NCBI GenBank assembly: GCA_027487435.1
Contig: JAIYDP010000265.1
Location: forward strand, 1-64,000
Source: Verrucomicrobiaceae bacterium
Lineage (GTDB): Bacteria; Verrucomicrobiota; Verrucomicrobiia; Verrucomicrobiales; Akkermansiaceae
Length of the DNA: 64,000 nucleotides
Direction of reading: 5' to 3'
This document shows, in pieces, positions 55,450 through 63,269 of this stretch (position 1 is the first letter of the stretch; each line of letters opens with the position of its first letter). A program made the translations under genes and the position numbers. The notes beneath the pieces are model-generated. The model was not told where the DNA came from. It saw only the letters and a list, made by a program, of their open reading frames with translations, and did not search any database.

Positions 55450-55615
55450 GAAGTATTCGGACTCCTGAAGCAGGTGCGAAAACACACCAACACTTGGCCT
55501 CCTTCACCCCGGTTCGCCATGACGACGCGCACGAGATTGGATTAGGACAAACGATCTTTCAGTTACCGCTGCGCGACAGTTCCAGGCTTTCACTGGATTC
55601 CATGCACGAACTACG
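55450..55615 (-). promoter_or_regulatory. Cobalamin (AdoCbl-type) riboswitch
   Basis: On the minus strand the conserved core reads GGAATCCAGTGAAAGCC, then TGGAACTGTCGCGCAGCGGT and AACTG (55557-55601), matching the GGGAA-x-C-x-GGTG-x-AA-TCC-x-G-x-CGG-x-CCCGC-ACTGT core. Some 85 bases later CACCTGCTTCAGGAGTCCGA corresponds to the closing P-helix and the AGGAGACC-like box. About 170 bases separate it from the DUF4465 start, containing further pairing (TCTGC/GCAGG) that could be the expression platform. High B12 would turn off the uptake operon. Confidence 0.85.
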
Positions 55616-55674
55616 ATTCATCGCCGCCACTCTGTAGCGATAGCAGAAACCCGTCAAGCTCGAACCCCAGAAGT

Positions 55675-56220
55675 CTATCGACCCGAATCAAGAGACGAGG
55701 GAGGCAGCGCATCGCCAGGCAGGGTAACAGGCGGCATGGGCAAGCCCGTGCTAGGATCTAGCTTCGGCAAAGCACCCACATCACCAGCACTGCTCGGTGG
55801 CAAGTCGCCAGGCAAACCATTTCCTAGGGTCGTGGGAGCAGGCATGCCGTTGTTCATAGCTGAAGCAGGTGGGCGAATCATAGCAACGGCGACATAGCCC
55901 ACTTTTTGGTCATCCAGTTCTACCTTGAGAAATGAGCTATCGACTTTCACAACCCGCATCATCGTGCCAGCGGGAAGTAAAAGTTCAGCCGTCGAATTGT
56001 CTCCCGGACGTTGGGAGAAAAACGGCGTAGAATTGACTGCTGTGGTCACATACGAACCGACTTTCCATGATGCTGCCGGATTGAGGACACCCTGGTCAAC
56101 TTGATTGACGCCAGGAGCGCCGAGGGGATTGAAATCACTATTCATCGATGAGTCTGAACCACCACAACTGGCCAGAAATGAGCAAAGGAACATGGTGGAT
56201 GCAAAAGCGCGCAATTTCAT
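55675..56220 (-). CDS. Lipoprotein with SH3-like domain
   Basis: The 181-residue protein begins MKLRAFASTMFLCSFLASCG with lipobox LASC. After a Ser/Asn-rich linker, residues 50-115 form an SH3b-like fold (ASWKVGSYVTTAVNSTPFFS; LLPAGTMMRVVKVDSSFLKV; QKVGYVAVAMIRPP). The tail is a Pro-rich low-complexity linker of about 60 residues. It would be anchored in a membrane and could bind peptidoglycan or a peptide; the role is unknown. Confidence 0.75.
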   Translation of the reverse strand: MKLRAFASTMFLCSFLASCGGSDSSMNSDFNPLGAPGVNQVDQGVLNPAASWKVGSYVTTAVNSTPFFSQRPGDNSTAELLLPAGTMMRVVKVDSSFLKVELDDQKVGYVAVAMIRPPASAMNNGMPAPTTLGNGLPGDLPPSSAGDVGALPKLDPSTGLPMPPVTLPGDALPPSSLDSGR

Positions 56221-56304
56221 AGTGCCAGAGACTTCCTCATTTGCAGCGATATGTCAAGCTGCTTTCGAGCAACAACAGGTAGCGCTGATTCGGATGGATT
56301 GTGA

Positions 56305-56700
56305 TCACGGGACAGGTTCCTCCGTTTCTGTCCACAAGACACCAAAGTCTGCTGCGGCGGATGCAAGTCGTTTGTCCCGCGTCCACAATGGCGCTTTGCT
56401 TACTTTTGCTGCGGCGAGTAACAGCAGGTCATTCCATTGCAACCCGCGTCCATAAAGCTTTCGACTTTCACTCATGCCCAGAACCTCAGCAAAGCTCGGC
56501 TCTTTCGCCAGTGGTAAGGAAAGCAGAAATTCCCGAACGACGGCACGGTTCGAAATGGAACCCACGAGCACTTCTCCGATCACACAAGAGTGCGTGATGA
56601 CTTGCTGGCGTTTCACCAGCAGACGCAAAGCAGGCAGCGGCTTGCTGAGGAATTCGATCCACACATTGGTGTCCACCAGAACGCGGGTTCCGTCAGTCAT
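56305..56700 (-). CDS. vapC: PIN-domain toxin (VapC family)
   Basis: From Met at 56700 (MTDGTRVLVDTNVWIEFLSK) the protein has 131 residues; the frame is open from 56709. The four acidic PIN residues are visible: D in LVDTNVWIEF, E in SCVIGEVLVG, D in LQWNDLLLLAAAK and D in LWTRDKRL. VapC toxins are Mg-dependent ribonucleases, often cutting tRNA. The start lies inside the end of the antitoxin gene, so the two overlap and form a type II toxin-antitoxin operon on the minus strand. Confidence 0.92.
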   Translation of the reverse strand: MTDGTRVLVDTNVWIEFLSKPLPALRLLVKRQQVITHSCVIGEVLVGSISNRAVVREFLLSLPLAKEPSFAEVLGMSESRKLYGRGLQWNDLLLLAAAKVSKAPLWTRDKRLASAAADFGVLWTETEEPVP

Positions 56701-56929
56701 GGGAATCATTCAAGGTTGCTGAGACGATCGTATCTCTTCCGTAGCGAACGCCACGGTCTGCGTATGCCAATTCAGGCATGCTGCCCTCTAATGCCAAAAA
56801 CCGTTCGGCATACTCCCGTTTGACCAATTCCCGCAAGGCATGGTTGATCAACCGAGATTTCTCTGCAATGCCTGTGCAACCGATGGCCTCGGCTAAAATG
56901 CCATCATCTAAGGTTATCGTCGTTCTCAT
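56693..56929 (-). CDS. vapB: VapB-family antitoxin
   Basis: The 78-residue protein starts MRTTITLDDGILAEAIGCTG with a ribbon-helix-helix N-terminus, then EKSRLINHALRELVKREYAE, typical of the VapB (type II) antitoxin family. The C-terminal half, rich in charged residues, is the likely toxin-neutralising region. It precedes vapC by overlap. The RHH domain suggests that it represses its own operon. Confidence 0.88.
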   Translation of the reverse strand: MRTTITLDDGILAEAIGCTGIAEKSRLINHALRELVKREYAERFLALEGSMPELAYADRGVRYGRDTIVSATLNDSHD

Positions 56930-57379
56930 GCATCAAAATCTGCATCTTTTGATGCTCAAGTAAAGCATTTTTTCATTTTTTGCCCCATGCGCTGACGGCT
57001 CCCTGATTCGTGACCCAAACGCAGTATGGCCTTGGTCGGTGGATGCGAGGGCTCCGCAAACACTCTGCAAAATTTGGCTACCGCAATCCGTTGAAAGAAA
57101 AACGTGACTCCACTACCACCAAGGAACTGCCACAGAACCCAAATCCCATCGCCGCAGGAAAGGTGAATTTCACCCGCCTCGGACGTATCCGCATTTCTTG
57201 AAGGGAGGAGCATGAAGCTGATGAATTTCGGGTTACGTCCCTATTGGGACATTACGATTTGTTACATTTCAGCCATGGTCAATAGCAAGATAATGTCTCG
57301 TGATCCGTTAATAAGCATTTTACAAATCTCTCAAAAATAAAATTGACTTTTTTCTATCATTTTCGAAAATCATTCCGCC
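56930..57379. other. Intergenic region between VapBC and a PEP-CTERM gene
   Basis: Short frames exist on both strands (for example 56956-57213 minus), but none has support. The minus frame contains AEPSHPPTKAILRLGHESGS, which I associate, from memory only, with a phrase repeated in spurious Verrucomicrobial proteins. The segment may therefore be a dispersed intergenic repeat. Confidence 0.35.
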
Positions 57380-58015
57380 ATGAAAACCTTTAACAAAATT
57401 ATCGTTGGGTCTGCAATCTCTGGGACTTTTGCAGGCGTAGGGCAAGCAGCCATTGTGAGTACAGATTTTTCCTCTGCGTCTCTCATCATTAATACTGCTC
57501 AATTTATCAGCATCGATTTCGAGACTGGAGCAGCCGCGACCTCCGATGTATTTGGAGAAGATGCTCGTCTTTCTTTCAATTTTGGTACTGGCGCGAAGCC
57601 GCAAATCAAAGCGAATGGCGACTGGAGGATTCCCGAAGGATCTTCTTTAGCCAATCGATATGCTTTTGGTGACACGATACCTGCTTTGCTCGCTTCGGCG
57701 AGCACAAGTCTGCAGCTCGACACTGCCGCAGGAACAGGGTCCGAGTGGAATCAAGATGGTGGTGGTGGCGCACTTGACGGACTAGGATACCTCGGTCTTC
57801 ACAACCACGTGACGGGTAACCAAGCATGGCTTTACATTGATTATACTGACACAGCACCCTTAGATAATAGCAATACGATCAGGCTTCTGGGTGTTGGCTA
57901 CAACACTGCAGGGACATTGACAGCAGGTGCTGTCCCCGAGCCTAGTGCAGCAGCACTTGCTTTGCTCGCAGGGAGCGTCTTGGCTTTCAAGCGCCGCCGC
58001 CGTATCGATGCATAA
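57380..58015 (+). CDS. PEP-CTERM surface protein
   Basis: The 211-residue protein has a signal peptide, MKTFNKIIVGSAISGTFAGV, cleaved near GQAA. The middle is beta-rich and anonymous (FSSASLIINTAQFISIDFET; GLGYLGLHNHVTGNQAWLYI). The C-terminus, AVPEPSAAALALLAGSVLAF followed by KRRRR, is a textbook PEP-CTERM sorting signal: motif, hydrophobic helix and basic tail. Proteins of this type are exported and processed by an exosortase. A terminator follows immediately. Confidence 0.88.
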   Translation: MKTFNKIIVGSAISGTFAGVGQAAIVSTDFSSASLIINTAQFISIDFETGAAATSDVFGEDARLSFNFGTGAKPQIKANGDWRIPEGSSLANRYAFGDTIPALLASASTSLQLDTAAGTGSEWNQDGGGGALDGLGYLGLHNHVTGNQAWLYIDYTDTAPLDNSNTIRLLGVGYNTAGTLTAGAVPEPSAAALALLAGSVLAFKRRRRIDA

Positions 58016-58045
58016 AGTTCTCATTTTCCAAGCATTTGACCAGAG

Positions 58046-58071
58046 AGCCCGCTGAGTTCCAGCGGGCTTTC
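58046..58071 (+). terminator. Terminator after the PEP-CTERM gene
   Basis: AGCCCGCTG at 58046-58054 pairs with CAGCGGGCT at 58060-58068 around a 5-base loop, followed by a short T-run. It separates the PEP-CTERM gene from the next gene 19 bp away. Confidence 0.75.
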
Positions 58072-58089
58072 CGCTATCCACCTTAGAGC

Positions 58090-60942
58090 ATGGAATCAGA
58101 CAAGAAGCTGCTGCTATTTGCGAGCGATTTTGATCCATGGCAAGACCTGAAATATGCCATGCAACGGGGTGCTATGCCTACGTTGCGAGGGATTTGGGAA
58201 AATGGGGTCAGCGGAAGCCTAAGGGGCCTGGAGAGGTGTCCGACTGTGATGGGCTGGACTAGCGTGGCAACGGGCCAACACCCAGCCGAACATGGCATGG
58301 TGGGGACGAGTTTGGATGTGCCATGCCGATGCGAGACACTGTGGACGCGGTTTTCACAATACGGGTGGCGCTCACGGGTGGTAGCATGGCCGGGCGTGCT
58401 TCCCGCGAAGGAGTGGGATGGAGTATTCGTCACGGATCGCTTCGCGACACCGTATGACGGCAGCGGGGTAGGAACTACAGGATTTGTCCATCCTGCGAAT
58501 CTGGCGTGCGAGTTCGAGGATTGCAAAGTATCGCCGGAGGAAATCGAGCCAGGGTTGTTGAGGTTGTTCATGCCAGATATCACACCTTCTAGGCTACGTC
58601 ATGACAAATTTGCGCGGAGATTGCTGGTGCATCTGGCGGAACTCTACAGCAACCACAATGCCGCAATTGCTGTTACTGGCGGAAATGAGGGCCTTTGGGT
58701 GGTGCATTGTCCATTTTTGCGAAAAGTACGCAGGGATTTTGGAATGTTTGCCTCTGATGAGACTTGGGATACCGCGATTTCGGAGGAAGATCGGCACTTT
58801 TATGGAAAGGTCCTAGGGGCAGCTCACCATTTGCGAGATTTGTTGCTCGGGGAGCTAATCAAGGAATTAGGCACGAATGTTTCGGTGTGCGTTGTATCGT
58901 CAGGTGGAGATTGGCATGAGGCTCGAACGATACTTGGTGAACGCCATGAAAGAGAAACCGAGGCAGGACATTTTGCGATGTGTGGGTCGCATTTTCAAAA
59001 GGGCGGCGAGATCGTCTCTGGAGCATCCATCTTTGATCTATTACCGACTCTTGAGCACGCGGCAGGGCTGCCGCCCCGAATGACCTCTGGAGCGGGGCGG
59101 ATCATGGCAGAAGTTTTGCTGGCTTATCCAACAGAGGAGCGGAGTGATCCGGGGGCTGGGAAAGACCAAGTGTCGGGGAAAAAATCTGCGAGCCGATGTG
59201 TTGTTTCACCGGATTTCTCGAACATCGCTGAATCTGGCAAGTATGCATTTGCTCTCGGGCGTGCGCTGCTGCAGGTGGGGCGGATGGAGGAGTCGTGGAC
59301 ATGGCTGGAGTTCGCGTGGTTTGTGAGAGCTGGCGATTGGGAATTGGCATTGATGCTAGGAAAATGCCGAGCGCGCTTGGGCTTGCTGGAGGAGGCCGCG
59401 GCGTTGGACTTGGTATTGGAGGATTTTTGTGACAAATCTCCTCATGCCGATCTGGCACTGGCGGAAGCCGCTGGTCAGCGAGGTGAGTATGCAAAGATGG
59501 CGAAGCATGCGCGGCGTGCACGAGAGAAAGGATCGAAAACGACACAGACAGGACCCTTGCTGGGACTGGCACTTTTACATTTGCAACATTGGGAGGAGGC
59601 GGAATCTCTCGCACGCGAATGGCTGAGCGAAGCACCCAGTGGACTGTGGGGGCAGCTTTTGCTCGCACGAGCGCTATACCACCAGGAGAAATTTGATGAG
59701 GCGACAGTGGAAACGGACGATTTGCTAATGAACTATCCCAACAGCGCAATCGGATGGTTCACTCGTGGTCAACTGCACGCAGTGGCTGGCAGGATGGAGC
59801 TTGCCAAACAAGCACACACGCGCGCCGAGCAGCTGAATGCGATGCTCGTATCTGCAAGGGCTGGAAGACTGAGCGCCGATCAAGAATTGAGAAAAGCCAA
59901 GGGCGAAAAAATTCCTTATGACTTTTTGGGCATCGATTTCCAAGACCCGCCGCACCTGCGCCTCGAACGGGAAAAAGCTGAACTCGTGAACTTGAGACGC
60001 CACGAACAAGCCGCGAGAGAGGCCGCATGGCGAGAGCAGATGGCAGTGCTGCATGGCGCAGATCTGGCAACGGGCACGGACGAGGATGTGTGGTTGCGTG
60101 TGCCGTGGCCTGAGGAAATGGAGCGAGTGGCTTCTTGGCTAGATATTTCAAGCGATGCAGTGCAAGTCATGACGCGCGGAAAGCCAGAGCGTTTGATCGG
60201 TGCTGTGGGGATTTTCTCGAAGGACATGTCTTGGGGGGCAGCGGAAATGCGAATACGTGTTCTTCCCGCCTATGTGGGGACGGAAGTTCATTCGTGCCTC
60301 TTTTCAGAGGGGTTGGATATGGCACGTCAAGCTGGTTTGGCAGGAGTCACGATGACCGTGGCTGCCGATGATCCTTCCGTATCGATGTATCTACAGAGCA
60401 CCGGAGTCAGCGTAAGAACGGATCGATTTTACGAAGGCAGTATCCGCACTGCTTTGGGGCGAGCTGGCAAGTTATGGGATCTTGCGCGCGAGAGAAGCAA
60501 AGGATCTGTCCATGGTCTCGAGCCAGCCTTCCATCCCCAGGTTTCCCAGTTTGCGGTACACTATGGGCTTTTAAGTGAAGCACGAGCCTTGTCGGCATTG
60601 GCTGATGACTACGATCCCACGATCAGCGCAGTTTACTGTATCAACGGTTCACCCGTAGGTGCTCTGTTGGCAAAATCGATGGATCAAGGGAGAATTTATT
60701 TGGAAGCATTTATGGTAGAGCAGAAGCATCGAGCGAACTCTGGAGTAATTTGCAGCGGGATGTTCTCACATGCTTTCAAGGCGTGTTTGGAGCAAGGCTA
60801 CACTTTAGCAGTCTTTACGTGCCAGCCTGAGAAAAACCCCGAAACTGTCAAGTTAGCCAACCGGATGAGATGTCGTAAAATCGGCGAAAGACTGGTTCTG
60901 GCTTGGCAATTCAATCCGAGATCCGAAATGGAACGTCTGTAA
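58090..60942 (+). CDS. Phosphodiesterase-TPR-GNAT fusion protein
   Basis: This 950-residue protein combines three parts. The N-terminal ~340 residues resemble the alkaline phosphatase/type I phosphodiesterase family: LLLFASDFDPWQDLKYAMQR, RGAMPTLRGIWENG, CPTVMGWTSVATGQHPAEHG. TPR-like helices span about 390-600 (ALMLGKCRARLGLLEEAAAL; FTRGQLHAVAGRMELAKQAH). The last ~280 residues look like two GNAT domains: WGAAEMRIRVLPAYVGTEVH with VTMTVAADDPSVSMYLQS, and IYLEAFMVEQKHRANSGVIC with LANRMRCRKIGERLVL. No signal peptide was seen. No family with this exact arrangement is known to me. Confidence 0.72.
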   Translation: MESDKKLLLFASDFDPWQDLKYAMQRGAMPTLRGIWENGVSGSLRGLERCPTVMGWTSVATGQHPAEHGMVGTSLDVPCRCETLWTRFSQYGWRSRVVAWPGVLPAKEWDGVFVTDRFATPYDGSGVGTTGFVHPANLACEFEDCKVSPEEIEPGLLRLFMPDITPSRLRHDKFARRLLVHLAELYSNHNAAIAVTGGNEGLWVVHCPFLRKVRRDFGMFASDETWDTAISEEDRHFYGKVLGAAHHLRDLLLGELIKELGTNVSVCVVSSGGDWHEARTILGERHERETEAGHFAMCGSHFQKGGEIVSGASIFDLLPTLEHAAGLPPRMTSGAGRIMAEVLLAYPTEERSDPGAGKDQVSGKKSASRCVVSPDFSNIAESGKYAFALGRALLQVGRMEESWTWLEFAWFVRAGDWELALMLGKCRARLGLLEEAAALDLVLEDFCDKSPHADLALAEAAGQRGEYAKMAKHARRAREKGSKTTQTGPLLGLALLHLQHWEEAESLAREWLSEAPSGLWGQLLLARALYHQEKFDEATVETDDLLMNYPNSAIGWFTRGQLHAVAGRMELAKQAHTRAEQLNAMLVSARAGRLSADQELRKAKGEKIPYDFLGIDFQDPPHLRLEREKAELVNLRRHEQAAREAAWREQMAVLHGADLATGTDEDVWLRVPWPEEMERVASWLDISSDAVQVMTRGKPERLIGAVGIFSKDMSWGAAEMRIRVLPAYVGTEVHSCLFSEGLDMARQAGLAGVTMTVAADDPSVSMYLQSTGVSVRTDRFYEGSIRTALGRAGKLWDLARERSKGSVHGLEPAFHPQVSQFAVHYGLLSEARALSALADDYDPTISAVYCINGSPVGALLAKSMDQGRIYLEAFMVEQKHRANSGVICSGMFSHAFKACLEQGYTLAVFTCQPEKNPETVKLANRMRCRKIGERLVLAWQFNPRSEMERL

Positions 60943-60963
60943 GCCGACATCCTGCTTTGATTT

Positions 60964-60980
60964 GCAAGGCATTTCATGAC
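60964..60980 (+). repeat. Short repeat, copy related to 61627-61699
   Basis: GCAAGGCATTTCATGAC recurs at 61629-61645 with changed bases and, inverted, around 61685-61710. It is downstream of the fusion gene. Confidence 0.45.
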
Positions 60981-61056
60981 CATCGCAGTCTGCACCACTC
61001 CATCAAGCAAGTTCCCGCAGAATAGGGTCACCTTACTACTCGTTGGATGAACTGGC

Positions 61057-61557
61057 TTACTTTCCTGCTTCTTTTATTGGATTGGTAGGAGTGGCTACAG
61101 TCGCGACGAATGCGTTTAGATCGGATCGGCGCGATGGAGATAACACGGTAGCCAGAGGCATGAACCGAATATAAACGTCCTCCGTGAATCCACCGCCATC
61201 AGCTTTTAGTGTCAGTCCAAGACAGTCGGTTCCAGCAAGCTCACCCAAATACGCATCTAAGGTCTCGGAGGTATATTGTTCATTCAACGCGAAGGAGTAG
61301 CGCAGCTTGGGCGATCTTGCCGTCAACTCATTCCCGATGGCAACGGATCCGGGCATGATGGGTGGAGACCAAACCTTCTCTAGAGCTCGCATCTCGTCAG
61401 CAGAAAAAGAGAACACGGCACCAGTGCTCGATAGGAGATGGAAACTCGTAAACGTGCAGTTGCGACCAATCCCCGAATTGTGCGACTCATGATTCGACTT
61501 GCATCCCACGATAAAACACAAGGATAGGCTGATCATTGATATAAGTAATTTTTGCAT
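61057..61557 (-). CDS. Small lipoprotein, unknown function
   Basis: Met at 61557 (MQKLLISMISLSLCFIVGCK) starts a lipoprotein signal with lipobox VGC, so the protein has 166 residues; upstream codons to 61632 are ignored. The mature part has no recognised domain (FTSFHLLSSTGAVFSFSADE; VSPPIM-like text; LDAYLGELAGTDCLGLTLKA). It is on the minus strand, convergent with the fusion gene. Homology is not known to me. Confidence 0.62.
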   Translation of the reverse strand: MQKLLISMISLSLCFIVGCKSNHESHNSGIGRNCTFTSFHLLSSTGAVFSFSADEMRALEKVWSPPIMPGSVAIGNELTARSPKLRYSFALNEQYTSETLDAYLGELAGTDCLGLTLKADGGGFTEDVYIRFMPLATVLSPSRRSDLNAFVATVATPTNPIKEAGK

Positions 61558-61626
61558 AATTTTTGAGAAGAATGTATAGCCCAAGGCCCGAAGTAGAGCG
61601 AGAGATCGTCGCTTGCATACTTTGAT

Positions 61627-61699
61627 ACGCAAGGTGTTTCATGACTGCTGCGGGCTACATCCAACGATGCAGACCCCCAAGGTCTGAAATGCCTTGCGT
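61627..61699. repeat. Imperfect inverted repeat, REP/MITE-like
   Basis: ACGCAAGGTGTTTCA at 61627-61641 and TGAAATGCCTTGCGT at 61685-61699 form a 15-bp stem with two G-T pairs around a 43-base interior. A related copy lies at 60964. Confidence 0.5.
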
Positions 61700-61862
61700 G
61701 GCAAATCATGGCAGCGTTATACTTCGGATTTCGGGGTTAGTCCACCTGCATTTTGACCGTAAAATAGAGTGAAACTTGCGGTTAAAGATTGAATTGTCAT
61801 ATCGACTAGAACGCAGAGCAAGTTGCTCCCTGCTTCAAAGTCCGCGACTTTCCATCCAGAAC

Positions 61863-61940
61863 TCATGAGATGCAGATGTCGCCAGTGACGTTGATCATAT
61901 TACGGAAGCGGTCAAGGAACCTAACGATGGAGGGGAGGAG
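61863..61940 (-). pseudogene. Remnant of a dicarboxylate/amino acid:cation symporter C-terminus
   Basis: A minus-strand frame ends RFLDRFRNMINVTGDICIS, with LLLPSIV just before it. The pattern D-R-x-x-x-x-x-x-N-V-T-G-D is the conserved region of the sodium:dicarboxylate symporter family near its last helices. The rest of the roughly 400-residue gene is absent: upstream text does not continue the family. It is therefore a short decayed fragment. Confidence 0.45.
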
Positions 61941-62104
61941 TAGTATCTCAAGTAGAGGAGAATCCAGAGACCGCAGTGGATCAGAGACATACCAGCCATC
62001 ATCCGAGTTGCATGGGACTGCCTTACCGCTGTGTGGTGCGTGAAGTGCGCCAGTTCTTTGTGGATCTTTCGCTCGGGATACAAGCTTGTTCCAGCGAAAG
62101 CCTG

Positions 62105-62138
62105 CTAAAAAAACCACAGCGGTTGACCGCTGTGGTTG
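62105..62138 (-). terminator. Rho-independent terminator of the CHRD gene
   Basis: On the minus strand AACCACAGCGG pairs with CCGCTGTGGTT around a TCAA loop (62112-62137), followed by seven T (62107-62113). It lies 30 bp past the stop of the CHRD/PEP-CTERM gene. Confidence 0.9.
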
Positions 62139-62167
62139 GGAAAGGCTACGCTTTGGCGCAGAAACGA

Positions 62168-62770
62168 TTAGCGCTTGCGACGTGCGCCAAGCATTACAAG
62201 GCCGAGCAAGCTTAGAAGCGCCTGTGATGGTTCTGGGACGATCACAAGGTTGCCACGAATCTCACCCGCTGGGTTAATACTAGTAGCGTTACCTGGAGTC
62301 GAGTTAGTATGAATATTCAGGTAGGTTTTTCCATCGAGCAATGCGGCTTCTTGCGTTGCGTTGAGCGTAACGGTGCGGTTGAAAACACCGCCGTTGGTTG
62401 CGGAGGGATTCCAAGTCGGGCCACTGTCGAGTCCAATCATGACTCCAGCGTTTTGGGTAAATGAACCAACTCCTCCGGATGCGGTAGGGCCGTGAATGTG
62501 ACCGGCAGACGCCTCTTTGGAAAGATCCATAAAACCGTTAGCAGATCCCCATCCGAAGTTGAGGGTAAGGACTTTTGTAACATCATCGAAGAAAATGCCA
62601 GCGCCCATTTCACCACCCATACCAGGGATAAAGTTGACGTTCATAGCGTGGTTTTCATTCGTGGAGAGCATACCAGCACCACCTTTCCCGAGGATGTCGA
62701 AATAGATGATGGCGGAGTGTGCGGTAGAAGCGAGCAACAATGTGGTCGCAGCGATTAGGATTGTTTTCAT
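62168..62770 (-). CDS. CHRD-domain protein with PEP-CTERM anchor
   Basis: The 200-residue protein has a signal peptide, MKTILIAATTLLLASTAHSA, then a CHRD-like domain: LTLNFGWGSANGFMDLSKEA, GHIHGPTASGGVGSFTQNAG, TLNATQEAALLDGKTYLNIH and NPAGEIRGNLV. The final VPEPSQALLSLLGLVMLGAR with RRKR tail is a PEP-CTERM sorting signal. CHRD domains take their name from chordin and are seen in exported bacterial proteins of unclear function. An efficient terminator follows. Confidence 0.92.
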   Translation of the reverse strand: MKTILIAATTLLLASTAHSAIIYFDILGKGGAGMLSTNENHAMNVNFIPGMGGEMGAGIFFDDVTKVLTLNFGWGSANGFMDLSKEASAGHIHGPTASGGVGSFTQNAGVMIGLDSGPTWNPSATNGGVFNRTVTLNATQEAALLDGKTYLNIHTNSTPGNATSINPAGEIRGNLVIVPEPSQALLSLLGLVMLGARRKR

Positions 62771-63134
62771 AATGATTGTTTTTTGTATAATAATTGCAAC
62801 GGCTTTTCTTTGAGAAATCCCCCAAAAAATAAACCAAAGCTAGGCTGAATGACGAATCCCATGGTGTCAAATTTTTTTTCCACATCTGATTTCTGGCAGG
62901 CCTTTTTACAACAACCAGTGCGCACGGAGATGGCGGAACTAGCTGCATATCCATGATTCCCGCAAATTTACGGAATCGTTTGATGGTTTATGTATTTCAG
63001 AGGAACAGGCACTTTACATTGGTACACTTTCTTGAGTTATTTTTATAACCAGCTTGATATCACATCGCATAGTGATGAAGTAGATCATCGATCTCTCGCC
63101 GTCTAAGAACGGTTGGAGGAGGCGGGACGCGGAT
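62771..63134. other. Intergenic region, AT-rich, upstream of CHRD gene and helicase
   Basis: It must hold the promoter of the CHRD gene (minus), but no box could be assigned. No gene or RNA was recognised. Confidence 0.4.
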
Positions 63135-63218
63135 TTGGAGTGCGGCGACATGTCGCCGCTTTTGCTCGGCGCGACATGTCGCGCTACGAGAAAGCTGCGA
63201 CATATCGCAGCACTCCAA
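63135..63218. repeat. Palindromic element with 22-bp inverted ends
   Basis: The ends TTGGAGTGCGGCGACATGTC (from 63135) and its inverse, finishing CACTCCAA at 63218, match at 20 of 22 positions. Inside are perfect palindromes GCGGCGACATGTCGCCGC at 63142-63159 and GCGCGACATGTCGCGC at 63169-63184, and a near-palindrome GCTGCGACATATCGCAGC at 63194-63211. The shared core is GCGACATGTCGC. Its spurious translation resembles a phrase I recall from many Verrucomicrobial genomes, suggesting a dispersed REP-like repeat. Confidence 0.8.
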
Positions 63219-63269
63219 GGTTGGATTTTTGCTTGCGGGGATGGGGGTTCTGTTCGAGGGTGCGGGGCG

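Larger units (their letters stand above)
61558..62104. other. Intergenic region with a repeat hairpin and a gene remnant
   Basis: No intact gene is supported here. It contains the imperfect inverted repeat at 61627-61699 and a short minus-strand remnant of a symporter near 61863-61940. Confidence 0.5.

Noticed and set aside
56956-57213. Opposing frames of 63-85 codons in the VapBC/PEP-CTERM gap
   Set aside because: Both overlap on opposite strands and no start or domain supports either; more likely a dispersed intergenic repeat.
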